NCBI RefSeq assembly: GCF_002953715.1
Contig: NZ_CP025012.1
Span: forward strand, 1,674,001-1,738,000
Length of the DNA stretch: 64,000 nucleotides
Source: Rhizobium leguminosarum
GTDB lineage: Bacteria; Pseudomonadota; Alphaproteobacteria; Rhizobiales; Rhizobiaceae
Reading direction: 5' to 3'
Under the pieces are notes generated by a model. The model worked only from the letters and a program-made list of their open reading frames with translations. It was not told the origin of the DNA and made no database searches. This document shows, in pieces, positions 47,329 through 56,920 of the stretch (its first letter is position 1; each line of letters opens with the position of its first letter). The position numbers and the translations under genes are program-made.

Positions 47329-47339
47329 GCGAACCCGTG

Positions 47340-47840
47340 TCAGGCGGCAAGGAGCGAGCGCACCATCTCCAGCGCCGTCCTGATCGTCGCCAGCCGAACC
47401 TCGCTGCGGCCGATATCGCCATAGAGCATTTTCCGATGGATGAGCGCGCCGGAGCGCGATTTGGCGGCGAGATGCACGAGGCCGACCGGTTTTTCCGCCG
47501 ATCCGCCGCCGGGACCGGCAATGCCGGTGACGGCAACGGCGATTTCGGCGCGAGAGCGGAAGAGGGCGCCATGCACCATCTGCCGCGCCGTTTCCTCGGA
47601 GACCGCCCCGAAGCGCAGCAGCGTTTCCGCCTGCACGCCGAGCATCTCGATCTTTGCGGTATTCGTATAGGTGACGAAGCCCCGGTCGACGACGGCTGAT
47701 GAACCCGATATCTCCGTCAGCGCCCCGGCGATCAGACCGCCGGTGCAGGATTCGGCGGTCGAGACCATCAGCCCGGCAGCCGTGAAGTCGCGGATGATCG
47801 CTTCCGCCATCGAAACGATATCCTGAGGAAAAAGGCTCAT
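47340..47840 (-). CDS. CinA-family protein (nicotinamide-nucleotide amidase domain)
   Basis: 166 residues, only the C-terminal amidase domain of CinA. VSTAESCTGGLIAGALTEISGSS near residue 26 holds the catalytic Ser; AVAVTGIAGPGGGSAEKPVG near 101 is the second motif. Such PncC-type enzymes deamidate nicotinamide mononucleotide. Its ATG overlaps the ispDF stop (ATGA), so it is co-translated. Converges on the RatA-like gene 11 bases away. Confidence 0.92.
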   Translation of the reverse strand: MSLFPQDIVSMAEAIIRDFTAAGLMVSTAESCTGGLIAGALTEISGSSAVVDRGFVTYTNTAKIEMLGVQAETLLRFGAVSEETARQMVHGALFRSRAEIAVAVTGIAGPGGGSAEKPVGLVHLAAKSRSGALIHRKMLYGDIGRSEVRLATIRTALEMVRSLLAA

Positions 47841-49057
47841 CAAATCCGTCCGCGATAGACGACGGTCGCAGTCGCGATCGCCGCGATGCCTTCGCGCCGG
47901 CCGACGAAGCCGATCGTCTCATTGGTCGTTGCCTTGACCGAGCAACGCTCGATATCGATGCCGAGATATTCCGACAGTTTCGCCCGCATGGCGTCGCGAT
48001 GCGGGCCGACCTTCGGCGCCTCGGCAATCAGCGAGACATCGGCATTCATGATCATGCCGCCGCGCTCGCGCACGATCCGGGCGGCATGCTCGATGAAGAT
48101 CCGCGAAGGCGCGCCCTTCCATTGCGGATCGGACGGCGGGAAATGATCGCCGATATCGCCGGCGCCGCAGGTGGCGAGCAGCGCGTCCGTCAGCGCATGC
48201 AGCGCGACGTCGGCATCCGAATGACCTTTCAGCTTCTGGTCATGCGGAATGAACACGCCGCAAAGTGTCACGCCGTCGCCCGCTACGAGTTGGTGCACGT
48301 CGTAGCCGTTACCGGTGCGCACGTCTGGAAGCAGCGAAGTCGACAGCTTGTCGTCGGCCATGGCGATATCGTTCTTGACCGTCAGTTTGACGTTGTCGGC
48401 CGTGCCCTCGACGATCGTCACCGGAATGCCCAGCCATTCGGCGATCGAGGCGTCGTCGGTGAAATCGGTTCGTCCGCTCGCCGCCGCCTTTTCATGCGCC
48501 TCGAGGATCGTTTCGAAGGCGAAGGATTGCGGCGTCTGCGCTGCGTAGAGATGCTCGCGTGAAACCGTTGTCAGCACGGTGCCGGCGCCGTCGGCGCGTT
48601 TCAGTGTATCGGTGACCGGGATCGCCGGCAGGACCGCCTGTGCGCCGGCGTCAAGGCTCTCGGCAATGCGGTCCAGTAGCACATGATCGAAGAACGGCCG
48701 TACGGCATCGTGGATCAGAACATGGCTGATTTGCTTGTCCTTGAGGTATCTGAGGCCGGCAAGCACGGATTGCTGCCGGGTGGCGCCGCCATGCACCGTT
48801 TCGATCGGCGTCGCCGAGATGATGTGGCGGAAGGCTCTTGCAAACAGCGCCTCGTCATCGGGATGAATGACGACGACGATCTGAGTTGCCGCTTCCCATG
48901 TCATGAAGTTTTCAAGCGTATGCACGATAACCGGCTTGCCGCCGATCATGCGATACTGCTTGGGGCCTTCCGTGGAGGATCCCGCGCGCTCGCCACGGCC
49001 GGCGGCCACGATGACAATTCCAGCCGATATCGGTTGCTTAGAAGGCATTTGCAGCAT
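47840..49057 (-). CDS. ispDF: Bifunctional IspD/IspF (MEP pathway)
   Basis: 405 residues: IspD (about 1-235) with [12 protein letters not shown] near 15 and [10 protein letters not shown] near 113; IspF (about 245-405) starting [12 protein letters not shown] with zinc-binding Asp/His, [17 protein letters not shown] near 281 and [15 protein letters not shown] near 377. The fused enzyme makes CDP-ME from MEP and cyclises CDP-MEP, two non-adjacent steps, and supplies UppS with isoprenoid units. AGGGGA before ATG 49057. Divergent from dusB. Confidence 0.97.
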   Translation of the reverse strand: MLQMPSKQPISAGIVIVAAGRGERAGSSTEGPKQYRMIGGKPVIVHTLENFMTWEAATQIVVVIHPDDEALFARAFRHIISATPIETVHGGATRQQSVLAGLRYLKDKQISHVLIHDAVRPFFDHVLLDRIAESLDAGAQAVLPAIPVTDTLKRADGAGTVLTTVSREHLYAAQTPQSFAFETILEAHEKAAASGRTDFTDDASIAEWLGIPVTIVEGTADNVKLTVKNDIAMADDKLSTSLLPDVRTGNGYDVHQLVAGDGVTLCGVFIPHDQKLKGHSDADVALHALTDALLATCGAGDIGDHFPPSDPQWKGAPSRIFIEHAARIVRERGGMIMNADVSLIAEAPKVGPHRDAMRAKLSEYLGIDIERCSVKATTNETIGFVGRREGIAAIATATVVYRGRI

Positions 49058-49158
49058 AAATCCCCTAAAATATGCGGAACTGACCCGAGTGCTCTAACGT
49101 CTTGCTTTGGCCTTTTCCAGCATCTGCCCGAAAAATATCAATTCCCATCCCAGCCCCC

Positions 49159-49187
49159 TTGGCAAGCTAGGGAATAATGGCTAAAAA
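49159..49187 (+). promoter_or_regulatory. Putative dusB-ntrBC promoter
   Basis: TTGGCA (49159-49164), 17 bases, TAAAAA (49182-49187), in the 145-base region between ispDF and dusB. The start would be only about 10 bases before the GTG at 49203, implying a very short leader or a later dusB start. Confidence 0.4.
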
Positions 49188-49202
49188 TAATGCAGTTCTA
49201 TT

Positions 49203-50219
49203 GTGTGCCCGAAAGATAATCATTTGATTTCCAAGGACCTCGCAGCGCCTTTCCGAATCGGACCCGTGTCCGTGCGGAACCGCGTTGTGCTGGCGCCGAT
49301 GTCCGGCGTCACGGATATGCCCTTCCGCGAGCTTGCGTGGCGCTTCGGCGCCGGCCTCGTCGTCACCGAAATGGTGGCGAGCCGCGAGCTGGTCAATGAC
49401 ACGGCCGAATCCTGGTCGCGGCTGCGGGCGGCGGGCTTCCGGCCGCATATGGTGCAGCTTGCCGGGCGCGAGGCGCATTGGATGGCGGAGGCGGCCAAGA
49501 TCGCCGCCGATCACGGCGCCGATATCATCGACATCAACATGGGCTGTCCGGCAAAGAAGGTGATCGGCGGTTATTCCGGCTCGGCGCTGATGCGCGATCC
49601 CGATCATGCGCTCGGTCTCATCGAGGCGACGGTCAAGGCCGTCGACATTCCGGTGACGCTGAAGATGCGCCTCGGCTGGGACGAGAATTCGATCAACGCG
49701 CCTGACATTGCGCGCCGCGCCGAGGCCGTCGGCATCCAGCTTGTGACCATTCACGGGCGCACCCGCATGCAATTCTATGAAGGTCGCGCCGATTGGGGTG
49801 CGATACGCGCCGTCCGCGAGGTGATCTCCATTCCGCTGATCGCCAATGGCGATGTCGAAACCGCAGGCGATGCGCAAGAAATATTGCGCCGCTCCGGCGC
49901 CGATGCCGTGATGATCGGCAGGGGCTGCCAGGGCAGGCCATGGCATGCCGGCACCATATCAGGTGCGCCCGCACCACAATCCCTGAAGATCGCCGAGATT
50001 GCCGTCGAGCATTACCGGATGATGCTGGATTTCTACGGCGAAGCGGTGGCGATCCGCCACGCCCGCAAGCACCTTGGCTGGTATCTCCAGCGTTTCGCCC
50101 CTGATCTGTCAGGTGCTGAAAAGGCGGAGATCATGACCTCGCGCGACCCGCGCGAGGTGGCCGCGCGCCTTTACGATGCGCTTGCGGCAAATATTGTCGA
50201 CAGCCGGGAGGCGGCATGA
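49203..50219 (+). CDS. dusB: tRNA-dihydrouridine synthase DusB (NifR3 type)
   Basis: 338 residues from GTG 49203; an internal TTG at 49224 ([10 protein letters not shown]) is a real alternative. FMN-dependent reductase of tRNA uridines: [20 protein letters not shown] near residue 29, [20 protein letters not shown] near 112 with the catalytic Cys, [14 protein letters not shown] near 182. nifR3-type genes lie upstream of ntrBC in many alphaproteobacteria and share their operon. Overlaps ntrB by ATGA. Confidence 0.95.
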   Translation: MCPKDNHLISKDLAAPFRIGPVSVRNRVVLAPMSGVTDMPFRELAWRFGAGLVVTEMVASRELVNDTAESWSRLRAAGFRPHMVQLAGREAHWMAEAAKIAADHGADIIDINMGCPAKKVIGGYSGSALMRDPDHALGLIEATVKAVDIPVTLKMRLGWDENSINAPDIARRAEAVGIQLVTIHGRTRMQFYEGRADWGAIRAVREVISIPLIANGDVETAGDAQEILRRSGADAVMIGRGCQGRPWHAGTISGAPAPQSLKIAEIAVEHYRMMLDFYGEAVAIRHARKHLGWYLQRFAPDLSGAEKAEIMTSRDPREVAARLYDALAANIVDSREAA

Positions 50220-51370
50220 CGAAGGATATGACATCTCCGTCCGATCACGCCGGCGGGACCGTCGCCATGGCCGTGCTGAACGCCATCCAGAACCCCGTCA
50301 TCATGGTCGACGAATCCGGCTTCGTCGTCTTCGCCAATTGGGAGGCGGAGGCCTTCTTCGGCGCCAGCGCCTCGCATCTGGCGCGTTACCGCATCTCGAC
50401 CTTCATTCCCTTCGGCAGCCCGCTGCTCGCCTTGATCGACCAGGTGCGCGAGCGCAAGGCGCCGGTCAATGAATATCGCGTCGACCTGAGTTCACCCCGT
50501 CTCGGCCAGGACAAGCTCGTCGATCTCTATGTCGCCCCGGTGCTCAGCGAGCCCGGCGCCGTCGTTATCGTCTTTCAGGAACGCTCGATGGCCGACAAGA
50601 TCGACCGGCAGCTGACGCATCGCGCCGCTGCCCGCTCGGTGACCGGTCTTGCCTCGATGCTGGCGCATGAGATCAAGAATCCGCTCTCCGGCATACGCGG
50701 CGCCGCCCAGTTGCTTGAGCAGTCTGCGATCGACGACGATCGGGCGCTGACCCGGCTGATCTGCGACGAGACCGATCGCATCGTCTCGCTGGTCGATCGC
50801 ATGGAAGTCTTTTCCGACGAACGGCCCGTCGACCGCATGCCGGTCAATATCCATTCCGTGCTCGATCATGTGAAGGCCGTCGCCAAGGCGGGTTTTGCCC
50901 GCAACATCCGGGTCACCGAAAGTTACGACCCGTCGCTGCCGGCCGTTTATGCCAATCGCGACCAGCTCGTCCAGGTCTTCCTCAATCTGGTGAAGAACGC
51001 CGCCGAAGCGGTCGGCGATCGGCCGGACGGCGAAATCATGCTGACGACGGCCTATCGCCCCGGCATCCGTCTCTCGGTCGCTGGCACGCGCGAGAAGATT
51101 TCGCTGCCGCTGGAATTCTGCGTCCACGACAACGGTCCCGGCGTTCCCGCCGATCTGGTGCCGCATCTCTTCGATCCCTTCATCACCACCAAGCCGAACG
51201 GCAGCGGCCTCGGCCTGGCGCTGGTCGCCAAGATCATCGGCGATCACGGCGGCATCATCGAATGCGACAGCCAGAACAGCCGCACGACATTCCGCGTTCT
51301 CATGCCGGCGTCGAAGGACGCCTCGCTCGAGGACGCTTCTATAGCAAGCTCGACAGGACCTTCTCGATGA
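50216..51370 (+). CDS. ntrB: Nitrogen regulation sensor histidine kinase NtrB
   Basis: 384 residues, cytoplasmic (no membrane segments). PAS domain about 15-120 ([19 protein letters not shown]), dimerisation domain with the phosphoacceptor His151 in [20 protein letters not shown], and catalytic domain with N box [11 protein letters not shown]1 VHDNGPGVP and G2 [13 protein letters not shown]. It phosphorylates NtrC when nitrogen is short, under PII control. Linked to dusB and ntrC by four-base overlaps. Confidence 0.97.
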   Translation: MTKDMTSPSDHAGGTVAMAVLNAIQNPVIMVDESGFVVFANWEAEAFFGASASHLARYRISTFIPFGSPLLALIDQVRERKAPVNEYRVDLSSPRLGQDKLVDLYVAPVLSEPGAVVIVFQERSMADKIDRQLTHRAAARSVTGLASMLAHEIKNPLSGIRGAAQLLEQSAIDDDRALTRLICDETDRIVSLVDRMEVFSDERPVDRMPVNIHSVLDHVKAVAKAGFARNIRVTESYDPSLPAVYANRDQLVQVFLNLVKNAAEAVGDRPDGEIMLTTAYRPGIRLSVAGTREKISLPLEFCVHDNGPGVPADLVPHLFDPFITTKPNGSGLGLALVAKIIGDHGGIIECDSQNSRTTFRVLMPASKDASLEDASIASSTGPSR

Positions 51371-52818
51371 CAGCCACGATCCTCGTTGCAGATGATGATG
51401 CGGCCATCCGGACCGTGCTCAACCAGGCTTTGAGCCGCGCCGGTTATGACGTCCGCATCACCTCCAACGCCGCTACCCTCTGGCGCTGGATTTCGGCAGG
51501 CGAGGGCGATCTGGTCGTCACCGATGTGGTGATGCCCGACGAGAACGCCTTCGATCTGCTGCCGCGCATCAAGAAGGCGCGGCCCGACCTGCCCGTCCTC
51601 GTCATGAGCGCCCAGAACACCTTCATGACCGCCATCAAGGCCTCGGAAAAGGGCGCCTACGACTATCTGCCGAAGCCTTTCGATCTCACCGAACTGATCG
51701 GCATCATCGGCCGGGCGCTTGCCGAGCCGAAGCGCAAGCCTGCCAAGCTTGAAGACGACATGCAGGACGGCATGCCGCTCGTCGGCCGGTCGGCGGCGAT
51801 GCAGGAAATCTACCGCGTGCTTGCCCGCCTGATGCAGACCGACCTGACGCTGATGATCACCGGCGAATCCGGCACCGGCAAGGAGCTTGTCGCCCGCGCG
51901 CTGCACGACTACGGCAAGCGCCGCAACGGCCCGTTCGTCGCAATCAACATGGCGGCGATACCGCGCGATCTGATCGAATCCGAACTCTTCGGCCATGAGA
52001 AGGGCGCCTTTACCGGCGCGCAGACCCGCTCTACCGGCCGCTTCGAGCAGGCCGAGGGCGGCACGCTCTTTCTCGATGAAATCGGCGACATGCCGATGGA
52101 CGCCCAGACACGGCTTCTGCGCGTCCTGCAGCAGGGCGAATACACCACCGTCGGTGGCCGCACGCCGATCCGCACCGATGTGCGCATCGTTGCCGCCACC
52201 AACAAGGACCTGAAGCAGGCGATCAACCAGGGCCTCTTCCGCGAGGACCTCTATTACCGCCTCAATGTAGTGCCGCTGCGGCTACCACCACTGCGCGACC
52301 GCGCCGAGGACATTCCCGATCTGGTGCGCCATTTCATCCAGCAGGCCGAAAAGGAAGGCCTCGGCTCCAAGCGCTTCGATCAGGAAGCCCTAGAACTGAT
52401 GAAGGCCTATGCCTGGCCGGGCAACGTGCGCGAGTTGGAAAATCTCATCCGCCGTCTGATGGCGCTCTATCCGCAGGATGTGATCACCCGCGAGATCATC
52501 GATGCGGAACTGCGCTCCGACGTGCCCGACAGCCCGATCGACAAGGGGCCGATCCGCAGCGGCTCGATGACGATCGCGCAAGCCGTCGAAGAGAACATGC
52601 GCAGCTACTTCGCAGGCTTCGGGGACAATCTGCCGCCGCCCGGCCTCTATGATCGTGTGCTGACGGAAATGGAATATCCGCTGATCCTCGCCGCTCTGAC
52701 GGCGACGCGCGGCAACCAGATCAAGGCGGCCGATCTTCTGGGTCTCAACCGCAACACCCTGCGCAAGAAGATCAGGGAACTTGGCGTCTCGGTCTACAGA
52801 AGCTCCCGCACCGCCTGA
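51367..52818 (+). CDS. ntrC: Nitrogen regulation response regulator NtrC
   Basis: 483 residues from ATG 51367, the overlap start. Receiver with Asp53 in [11 protein letters not shown]; sigma-54 AAA+ module with Walker A GESGTGKE near 166, [15 protein letters not shown] near 203-217 (intact GAFTGA loop for sigma-54), Walker [12 protein letters not shown]; Fis-type helix-turn-helix [20 protein letters not shown] near 453. Activates sigma-54 promoters for nitrogen assimilation. Confidence 0.98.
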   Translation: MTATILVADDDAAIRTVLNQALSRAGYDVRITSNAATLWRWISAGEGDLVVTDVVMPDENAFDLLPRIKKARPDLPVLVMSAQNTFMTAIKASEKGAYDYLPKPFDLTELIGIIGRALAEPKRKPAKLEDDMQDGMPLVGRSAAMQEIYRVLARLMQTDLTLMITGESGTGKELVARALHDYGKRRNGPFVAINMAAIPRDLIESELFGHEKGAFTGAQTRSTGRFEQAEGGTLFLDEIGDMPMDAQTRLLRVLQQGEYTTVGGRTPIRTDVRIVAATNKDLKQAINQGLFREDLYYRLNVVPLRLPPLRDRAEDIPDLVRHFIQQAEKEGLGSKRFDQEALELMKAYAWPGNVRELENLIRRLMALYPQDVITREIIDAELRSDVPDSPIDKGPIRSGSMTIAQAVEENMRSYFAGFGDNLPPPGLYDRVLTEMEYPLILAALTATRGNQIKAADLLGLNRNTLRKKIRELGVSVYRSSRTA

Positions 52819-52835
52819 GCTCGCTCGGGGGCGCG

Positions 52836-52950
52836 ATAAAAAGAAGGCGGCGGGCCCTCATGTTTGCCCACCGCCCACCCCTCCCGGCGTCCGCCGCCAC
52901 GGTCGGGAGGAGAGGTGAGCCTATCTGAGCCAGGTCGCGGTTTATATCCA
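52836..52950 (-). ncRNA. Candidate minus-strand small RNA downstream of ntrC
   Basis: Read on the minus strand, GGCGGTGGGC (52875-52866) pairs with GCCCGCCGCC (52855-52846), one G-T pair, and is followed by TTCTTTTTATC: a proper intrinsic terminator with no minus-strand gene in front. Just upstream another stem (CTCCCG...CGGGAG over 52881-52909) carries CTCTCCTCCCG, an anti-Shine-Dalgarno-like stretch of the kind found in rhizobial trans-acting small RNAs. Minus-strand TATAAA near 52943-52948 could be a -10 element. The 5' end is a guess. Stop-to-start gap 52819-53427 holds no protein gene. Confidence 0.45.
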
Positions 52951-53217
52951 AGCAGACAAACAAAAATGCGGTGTCATTCAACAGTCACATAAGCATTTGT
53001 GAGGAATGATTTGCCGCCAGGCGAATGTCATTGAAGTTGCTGCGGTCGTCGTCGCCGTGCCTGTGGATAAGCTGTGGATATCCGGTGGACGACACGATCA
53101 ATCAGCGGTCGATAACGTCGCAGATTCCAATCGCATGTTGCCTATCCGTTCCGAATCTCATCATTCTGCCGTTGCTGCCGTCGACCTCCGCCGCAAACGT
53201 CGTCGATCGCATGCCAC

Positions 53218-53252
53218 GGGCGCTCCGACAGATGTCGTGGAGCGCCCTTTTT
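53218..53252 (+). terminator. Orphan plus-strand rho-independent terminator
   Basis: GGGCGCTCC (53218-53226) and GGAGCGCCC (53239-53247) form a 9 bp perfect stem followed by TTTTTCTTT. It is 400 bases after the ntrC stop and 176 before the reductase gene, so it may end a long ntrC 3' region or an unannotated short RNA beginning after about 53090. Confidence 0.75.
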
Positions 53253-53427
53253 CTTTGCGGTCGGGGGCTGACGGCAACTGCGACATCGTGTTTTGGTCAA
53301 CTTGGCGGGCTGAGCCTCGCATATCTTTGCGCATGCCATAGATTACGCGAATCGGTCGTCGATCAATCGGGCGACGCCGACCCCGGTGACAGACCGGCAC
53401 ATATTCATAATTTGCGGGAGTTGCATG

Positions 53428-54417
53428 ATGGAATATCGACGTTTGGGAAAGTCGGGCCTGAAGGTGAGTGAGTTCTCCTTCGGTTCCTGGGTGACGTTCG
53501 GCAAGCAGGTCTATGGAGGCGACGCCGTCGACCTCATGAAGCTTGCCTATGACAACGGGGTGAACTTCTTCGACAATGCCGAGGGATACGAGAGCGGCAA
53601 GTCCGAGATCGTGATGGGCGAGGCGCTCAGCAGGCTTGGCTGGAGCCGTGACAGCTTCGTCGTTTCCAGCAAGGTCTTCTGGGGAGGCCAGAAGCCGACG
53701 CAGCGCGGCCTGTCGCGCAAGCATGTGACCGACGCCTGCCACGCAGCGCTCAAGCGGCTTCAGGTCGACTACCTCGACCTTTATTTCTGCCACCGCCCGG
53801 ATATCGACACGCCGATCGAGGAAACAGTCCGGGCGATGCACGATCTCGTCGCCCAGGGCAAGGTGCTCTATTGGGGCACGTCGGAATGGTCCGCGCAGCA
53901 ATTGACGGAAGCCTACGCCGTTGCCCGGGACTTGCGCATCACGCCGCCGACCATGGAACAGCCGCAGTACAACATCTTCGAACGCCAGAAGGTCGAGTCC
54001 GACTATCTGCCGCTCTATGACCTGATCGGCCTTGGCACCACGATCTGGTCGCCGCTCGCCTCGGGCGTCCTGACCGGCAAGTACAATAATGGTGTGCCGG
54101 CCGACAGCCGTATGAACCTGCCGGGCTACGAATGGCTGAAGGAAAAGTGGTCCAGTGATGCCGGCCTTGCCCAGCTCAAACAAGTTGGCGAACTCGCAAA
54201 GCTCGCGGACGAGATCGGGATATCGATCACGCATCTCGCCCTTTTGTGGTGCCTCGCCAACCGGAACGTCTCGACTGTCATTCTTGGAGCCTCGCGCGCC
54301 AGCCAGCTGCAGGATAATCTCGCGGCCCTCTCACACCGAGAGAAGGTGACGTCTGACGTGCTGGACCGGATCGACACGATCGTCGGAAACAAGCCCGAAG
54401 GACCACGTCGGTTCTAG
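53428..54417 (+). CDS. Aldo/keto reductase (Kv-beta-like)
   Basis: 329 residues. MEYRRLGKSGLKVSEFSFGSW start, Asp/Tyr pair in FFDNAEGYESGKSE near 47-60, catalytic Lys in VVSSKVFWGG near 82 and His in DLYFCHRPD near 117: a complete AKR tetrad on a TIM barrel. TIWSPLASGVLTGKYNNG near 210 is typical of the potassium-channel beta-like subgroup (AKR6/YghZ). NADPH-dependent reduction of an unknown aldehyde is expected. ATG 53428 chosen for spacing from GGGAG (ATG 53425 adjoins). It separates ntrBC from ntrYX and appears to be a later insertion there. Confidence 0.9.
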   Translation: MEYRRLGKSGLKVSEFSFGSWVTFGKQVYGGDAVDLMKLAYDNGVNFFDNAEGYESGKSEIVMGEALSRLGWSRDSFVVSSKVFWGGQKPTQRGLSRKHVTDACHAALKRLQVDYLDLYFCHRPDIDTPIEETVRAMHDLVAQGKVLYWGTSEWSAQQLTEAYAVARDLRITPPTMEQPQYNIFERQKVESDYLPLYDLIGLGTTIWSPLASGVLTGKYNNGVPADSRMNLPGYEWLKEKWSSDAGLAQLKQVGELAKLADEIGISITHLALLWCLANRNVSTVILGASRASQLQDNLAALSHREKVTSDVLDRIDTIVGNKPEGPRRF

Positions 54418-54649
54418 AGGACAGAAGCCTCGCTCGACGGGCCAGATTAAGGCTCGTCGAGGGAAGCACGGCTTGACAATGTGACGAGACGCGTTGCATT
54501 TTCGCCACAATGCGTTGCTTAAAGGTCACGCACGGGTTTTGGACATTCGCTCCCGATCGAGTCGTTGTAGCGCTGGCTTTTTTAAGCCGGCGTTGCTTGG
54601 TTTTAGATCGGACGGCGAGGGCGGCAGGTGTCGTCCGAAGAGAGGCCGA

Positions 54650-56920
54650 ATGACGCAGGATGGGGTATCGCCGGCGGCGGCGGGCGAGACGGTGACGACA
54701 GTGACCGATCGCCGCGCCCTTTTTGCCGTGCCCGGCCTCGTGCTCGCCGGCGGCGCGCTTCTCTGCGCCACAGCCACGCTTTTCGTGCTGCTCGGCCTGA
54801 CGCCGATCGCGCCGACTTCGCATGTCGTCATCACCTCGGTGATCGTCAATTCCTTCTTTGTCCTGACGCTTCTCGCCTTGATTGCTCGCGAGGTGGCAAG
54901 GCTGCTGAAGGCGCGCACCCGCGGCCGTGCCGCAGCCCGCCTGCATATCCGCATCGTCGTGCTCTTTTCGATCGTCGCGATCACGCCGGCGATCCTCGTC
55001 GCCATCTTCGCCAGTATCACGCTGAATGCCGGTCTTGACCGCTGGTTTGCCCTGCGCACCCAGTCGATCGTCAGCTCGTCGCGCAATATTGGCCAGGCCT
55101 ACATGATGGAGAATGCCAGCTACCTGCAGGGGCAGACGGTCTCCATGGCCAACGACCTCGAGCGCAACCGCGCGCTCTACAGCCTCGACAGGACCGGCTT
55201 TGCCGACCTGATGACCCGCCAGGCGAGGGGCCGCGGCCTGCTTGGCGCCTTCCTCGTCGAGCGCGACGGCTCGGTGATCGTCCAGGCCGATATCGCCACC
55301 GAAAAGCCGCTGCCGGCCATTCCGCAGGACGCGCTGGAAAAGGCGGCGGCCGGCCAGCCGACGCTGATCCCGCCCGGCGTCACCAATCTCGTCGGCGCCA
55401 TCATCAAGCTCGATGCCATCCAGGGCACCTTCCTCTATACGGTGCGGGCCGTCGATCCCAAGGTCATGGGCGCCATGCGCATGATGGAGGAGAACGCCAC
55501 CGAATACCGCTCGATGGAGGCCAACCGCTTCTCGCTGCAGGTCGCCTTTGCCGTGCTCTATATCGGCTTCGCGCTGATCGTGCTCCTGGCGGCGATCTGG
55601 ACCGCGATCGCCGTCGCCGACCGCATCGTCCGGCCGATCCGCCTGCTGATCACGGCGGCCGACAGCGTTGCGTCGGGCAATATGGATATCGTCGTGCCGG
55701 TGCATGCCGTCGACGGCGACGTCGCCAATCTCTCGCGCACCTTCAACAAGATGATTTCGGAAATCCGCACCCAGCGCGACGAGATCCTCGAGGCCAAGGA
55801 CGAGGTCGACGACCGCCGCCGTTTCATCGAGGCGGTGCTGTCGGGCGTCACCGCCGCCGTCATCGGCGTCGAGCAGGACCGCCGTATCGCCATCGTCAAC
55901 AGTTCGGCCGAGACGCTGATGTCGCTGTCGGCCGACGAAATGCTCGGAAAGCAGCTGGTCGACATCGCGCCGGAGGTCGATCACGTGCTGACCGAGGCGG
56001 CGGTGCGGTATCGCGGCGATTTCCGCAAGCAGATCGCCCTGGTGCGCGGCGGTACTGTGAGGACGCTCAGCGTCCAGGTCACCCGCGAGGAAGTGCGCGA
56101 CATGAGCGAATCCTACGTGATCACGCTCGACGACATCACCGATCTCGTCATCGCCCAGCGCTCGACCGCCTGGGGCGACGTGGCAAGGCGCATCGCCCAT
56201 GAGATCAAGAACCCGTTGACGCCGATCCAGCTTTCCGCCGAGCGCATCCAGCGCCGCTATGGCAAGCAGATCGACCCGGGTGACCGCACCGTCTTCGACC
56301 AGTGCACGGATACGATCATCCGCCAGGTCGGCGATATCGGCCGCATGGTCGACGAATTCTCCGCCTTTGCCCGCATGCCGAAGCCGACCAAGGAGCCGAG
56401 CGACCTGCGCAATATCCTGCGCGACGCGATCTTCCTGCGCGAGATGGGCAACCATCACGTCACCTTCGAGCAGGATTTCGGCGAGCAGCCGCTGGAGGGC
56501 TTGTTCGACAGCCGCATGCTCGGCCAGGCCTTCGGAAACCTCATCAAGAATGCCGTCGAATCGATCGAGGCCGTTCCGAGCGAGGAGCGGGACGAACGCA
56601 AGGTTCTCGTCCGCGCCGCACTCGATACCGGCCGCGACCGCTTCACCGTCGACGTGATCGACAATGGCCGCGGCCTGCCGGTGGAGAACCGCCACAGCAT
56701 TCTGGAACCCTATATGACGATGCGCGAGAAGGGCACCGGCCTCGGCCTCGCCATCGTCAAGAAGATCATCGAGGAACATGGCGGGCAGCTCGAGCTGCAT
56801 GATGCGCCCGCCGATTTTGACCGGGGAAGAGGGGCCATGATCCGCGTGCATCTGCCACGCCTAGATCCGACGCCTGCTGCCCCCGCAGCCAATGACAAGG
56901 AAAGCGTTTATGGCCTCTGA
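54650..56920 (+). CDS. ntrY: Nitrogen regulation sensor histidine kinase NtrY
   Basis: 756 residues from ATG 54650; the open frame extends upstream to 54494 without conserved content. Three or four membrane helices in the first 100 residues (LFAVPGLVLAGGALLCATATLF, VVITSVIVNSFFVLTLLALI, IVVLFSIVAITPAILVAIFA), a periplasmic region, another helix near 305 (VAFAVLYIGFALIVLLAAIW), then HAMP, PAS and kinase domains with His in [20 protein letters not shown] near 518. Catalytic motifs NLIKNAVES, VIDNGRGLP and GTGLGLAIVKKI are intact. Overlaps ntrX by 11 bases. Confidence 0.97.
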   Translation: MTQDGVSPAAAGETVTTVTDRRALFAVPGLVLAGGALLCATATLFVLLGLTPIAPTSHVVITSVIVNSFFVLTLLALIAREVARLLKARTRGRAAARLHIRIVVLFSIVAITPAILVAIFASITLNAGLDRWFALRTQSIVSSSRNIGQAYMMENASYLQGQTVSMANDLERNRALYSLDRTGFADLMTRQARGRGLLGAFLVERDGSVIVQADIATEKPLPAIPQDALEKAAAGQPTLIPPGVTNLVGAIIKLDAIQGTFLYTVRAVDPKVMGAMRMMEENATEYRSMEANRFSLQVAFAVLYIGFALIVLLAAIWTAIAVADRIVRPIRLLITAADSVASGNMDIVVPVHAVDGDVANLSRTFNKMISEIRTQRDEILEAKDEVDDRRRFIEAVLSGVTAAVIGVEQDRRIAIVNSSAETLMSLSADEMLGKQLVDIAPEVDHVLTEAAVRYRGDFRKQIALVRGGTVRTLSVQVTREEVRDMSESYVITLDDITDLVIAQRSTAWGDVARRIAHEIKNPLTPIQLSAERIQRRYGKQIDPGDRTVFDQCTDTIIRQVGDIGRMVDEFSAFARMPKPTKEPSDLRNILRDAIFLREMGNHHVTFEQDFGEQPLEGLFDSRMLGQAFGNLIKNAVESIEAVPSEERDERKVLVRAALDTGRDRFTVDVIDNGRGLPVENRHSILEPYMTMREKGTGLGLAIVKKIIEEHGGQLELHDAPADFDRGRGAMIRVHLPRLDPTPAAPAANDKESVYGL

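Noticed and set aside
53062-53081. Two DnaA-box-like sequences (TGTGGATAA, TGTGGATAT) 11 bases apart
   Set aside because: Only two boxes, no AT-rich unwinding region and no dnaA, hemE or rep gene nearby, so a replication origin is not supported; a DnaA-responsive site remains possible.
53006-53341. Open frame of 111 codons between ntrC and the reductase
   Set aside because: Crosses the terminator at 53218-53252, lacks a good ribosome site and has no conserved content.
54278-56851. 857-codon minus-strand open frame over ntrY
   Set aside because: Low-complexity Asp/Arg/His-rich translation, mirror of the ntrY frame, no family features.
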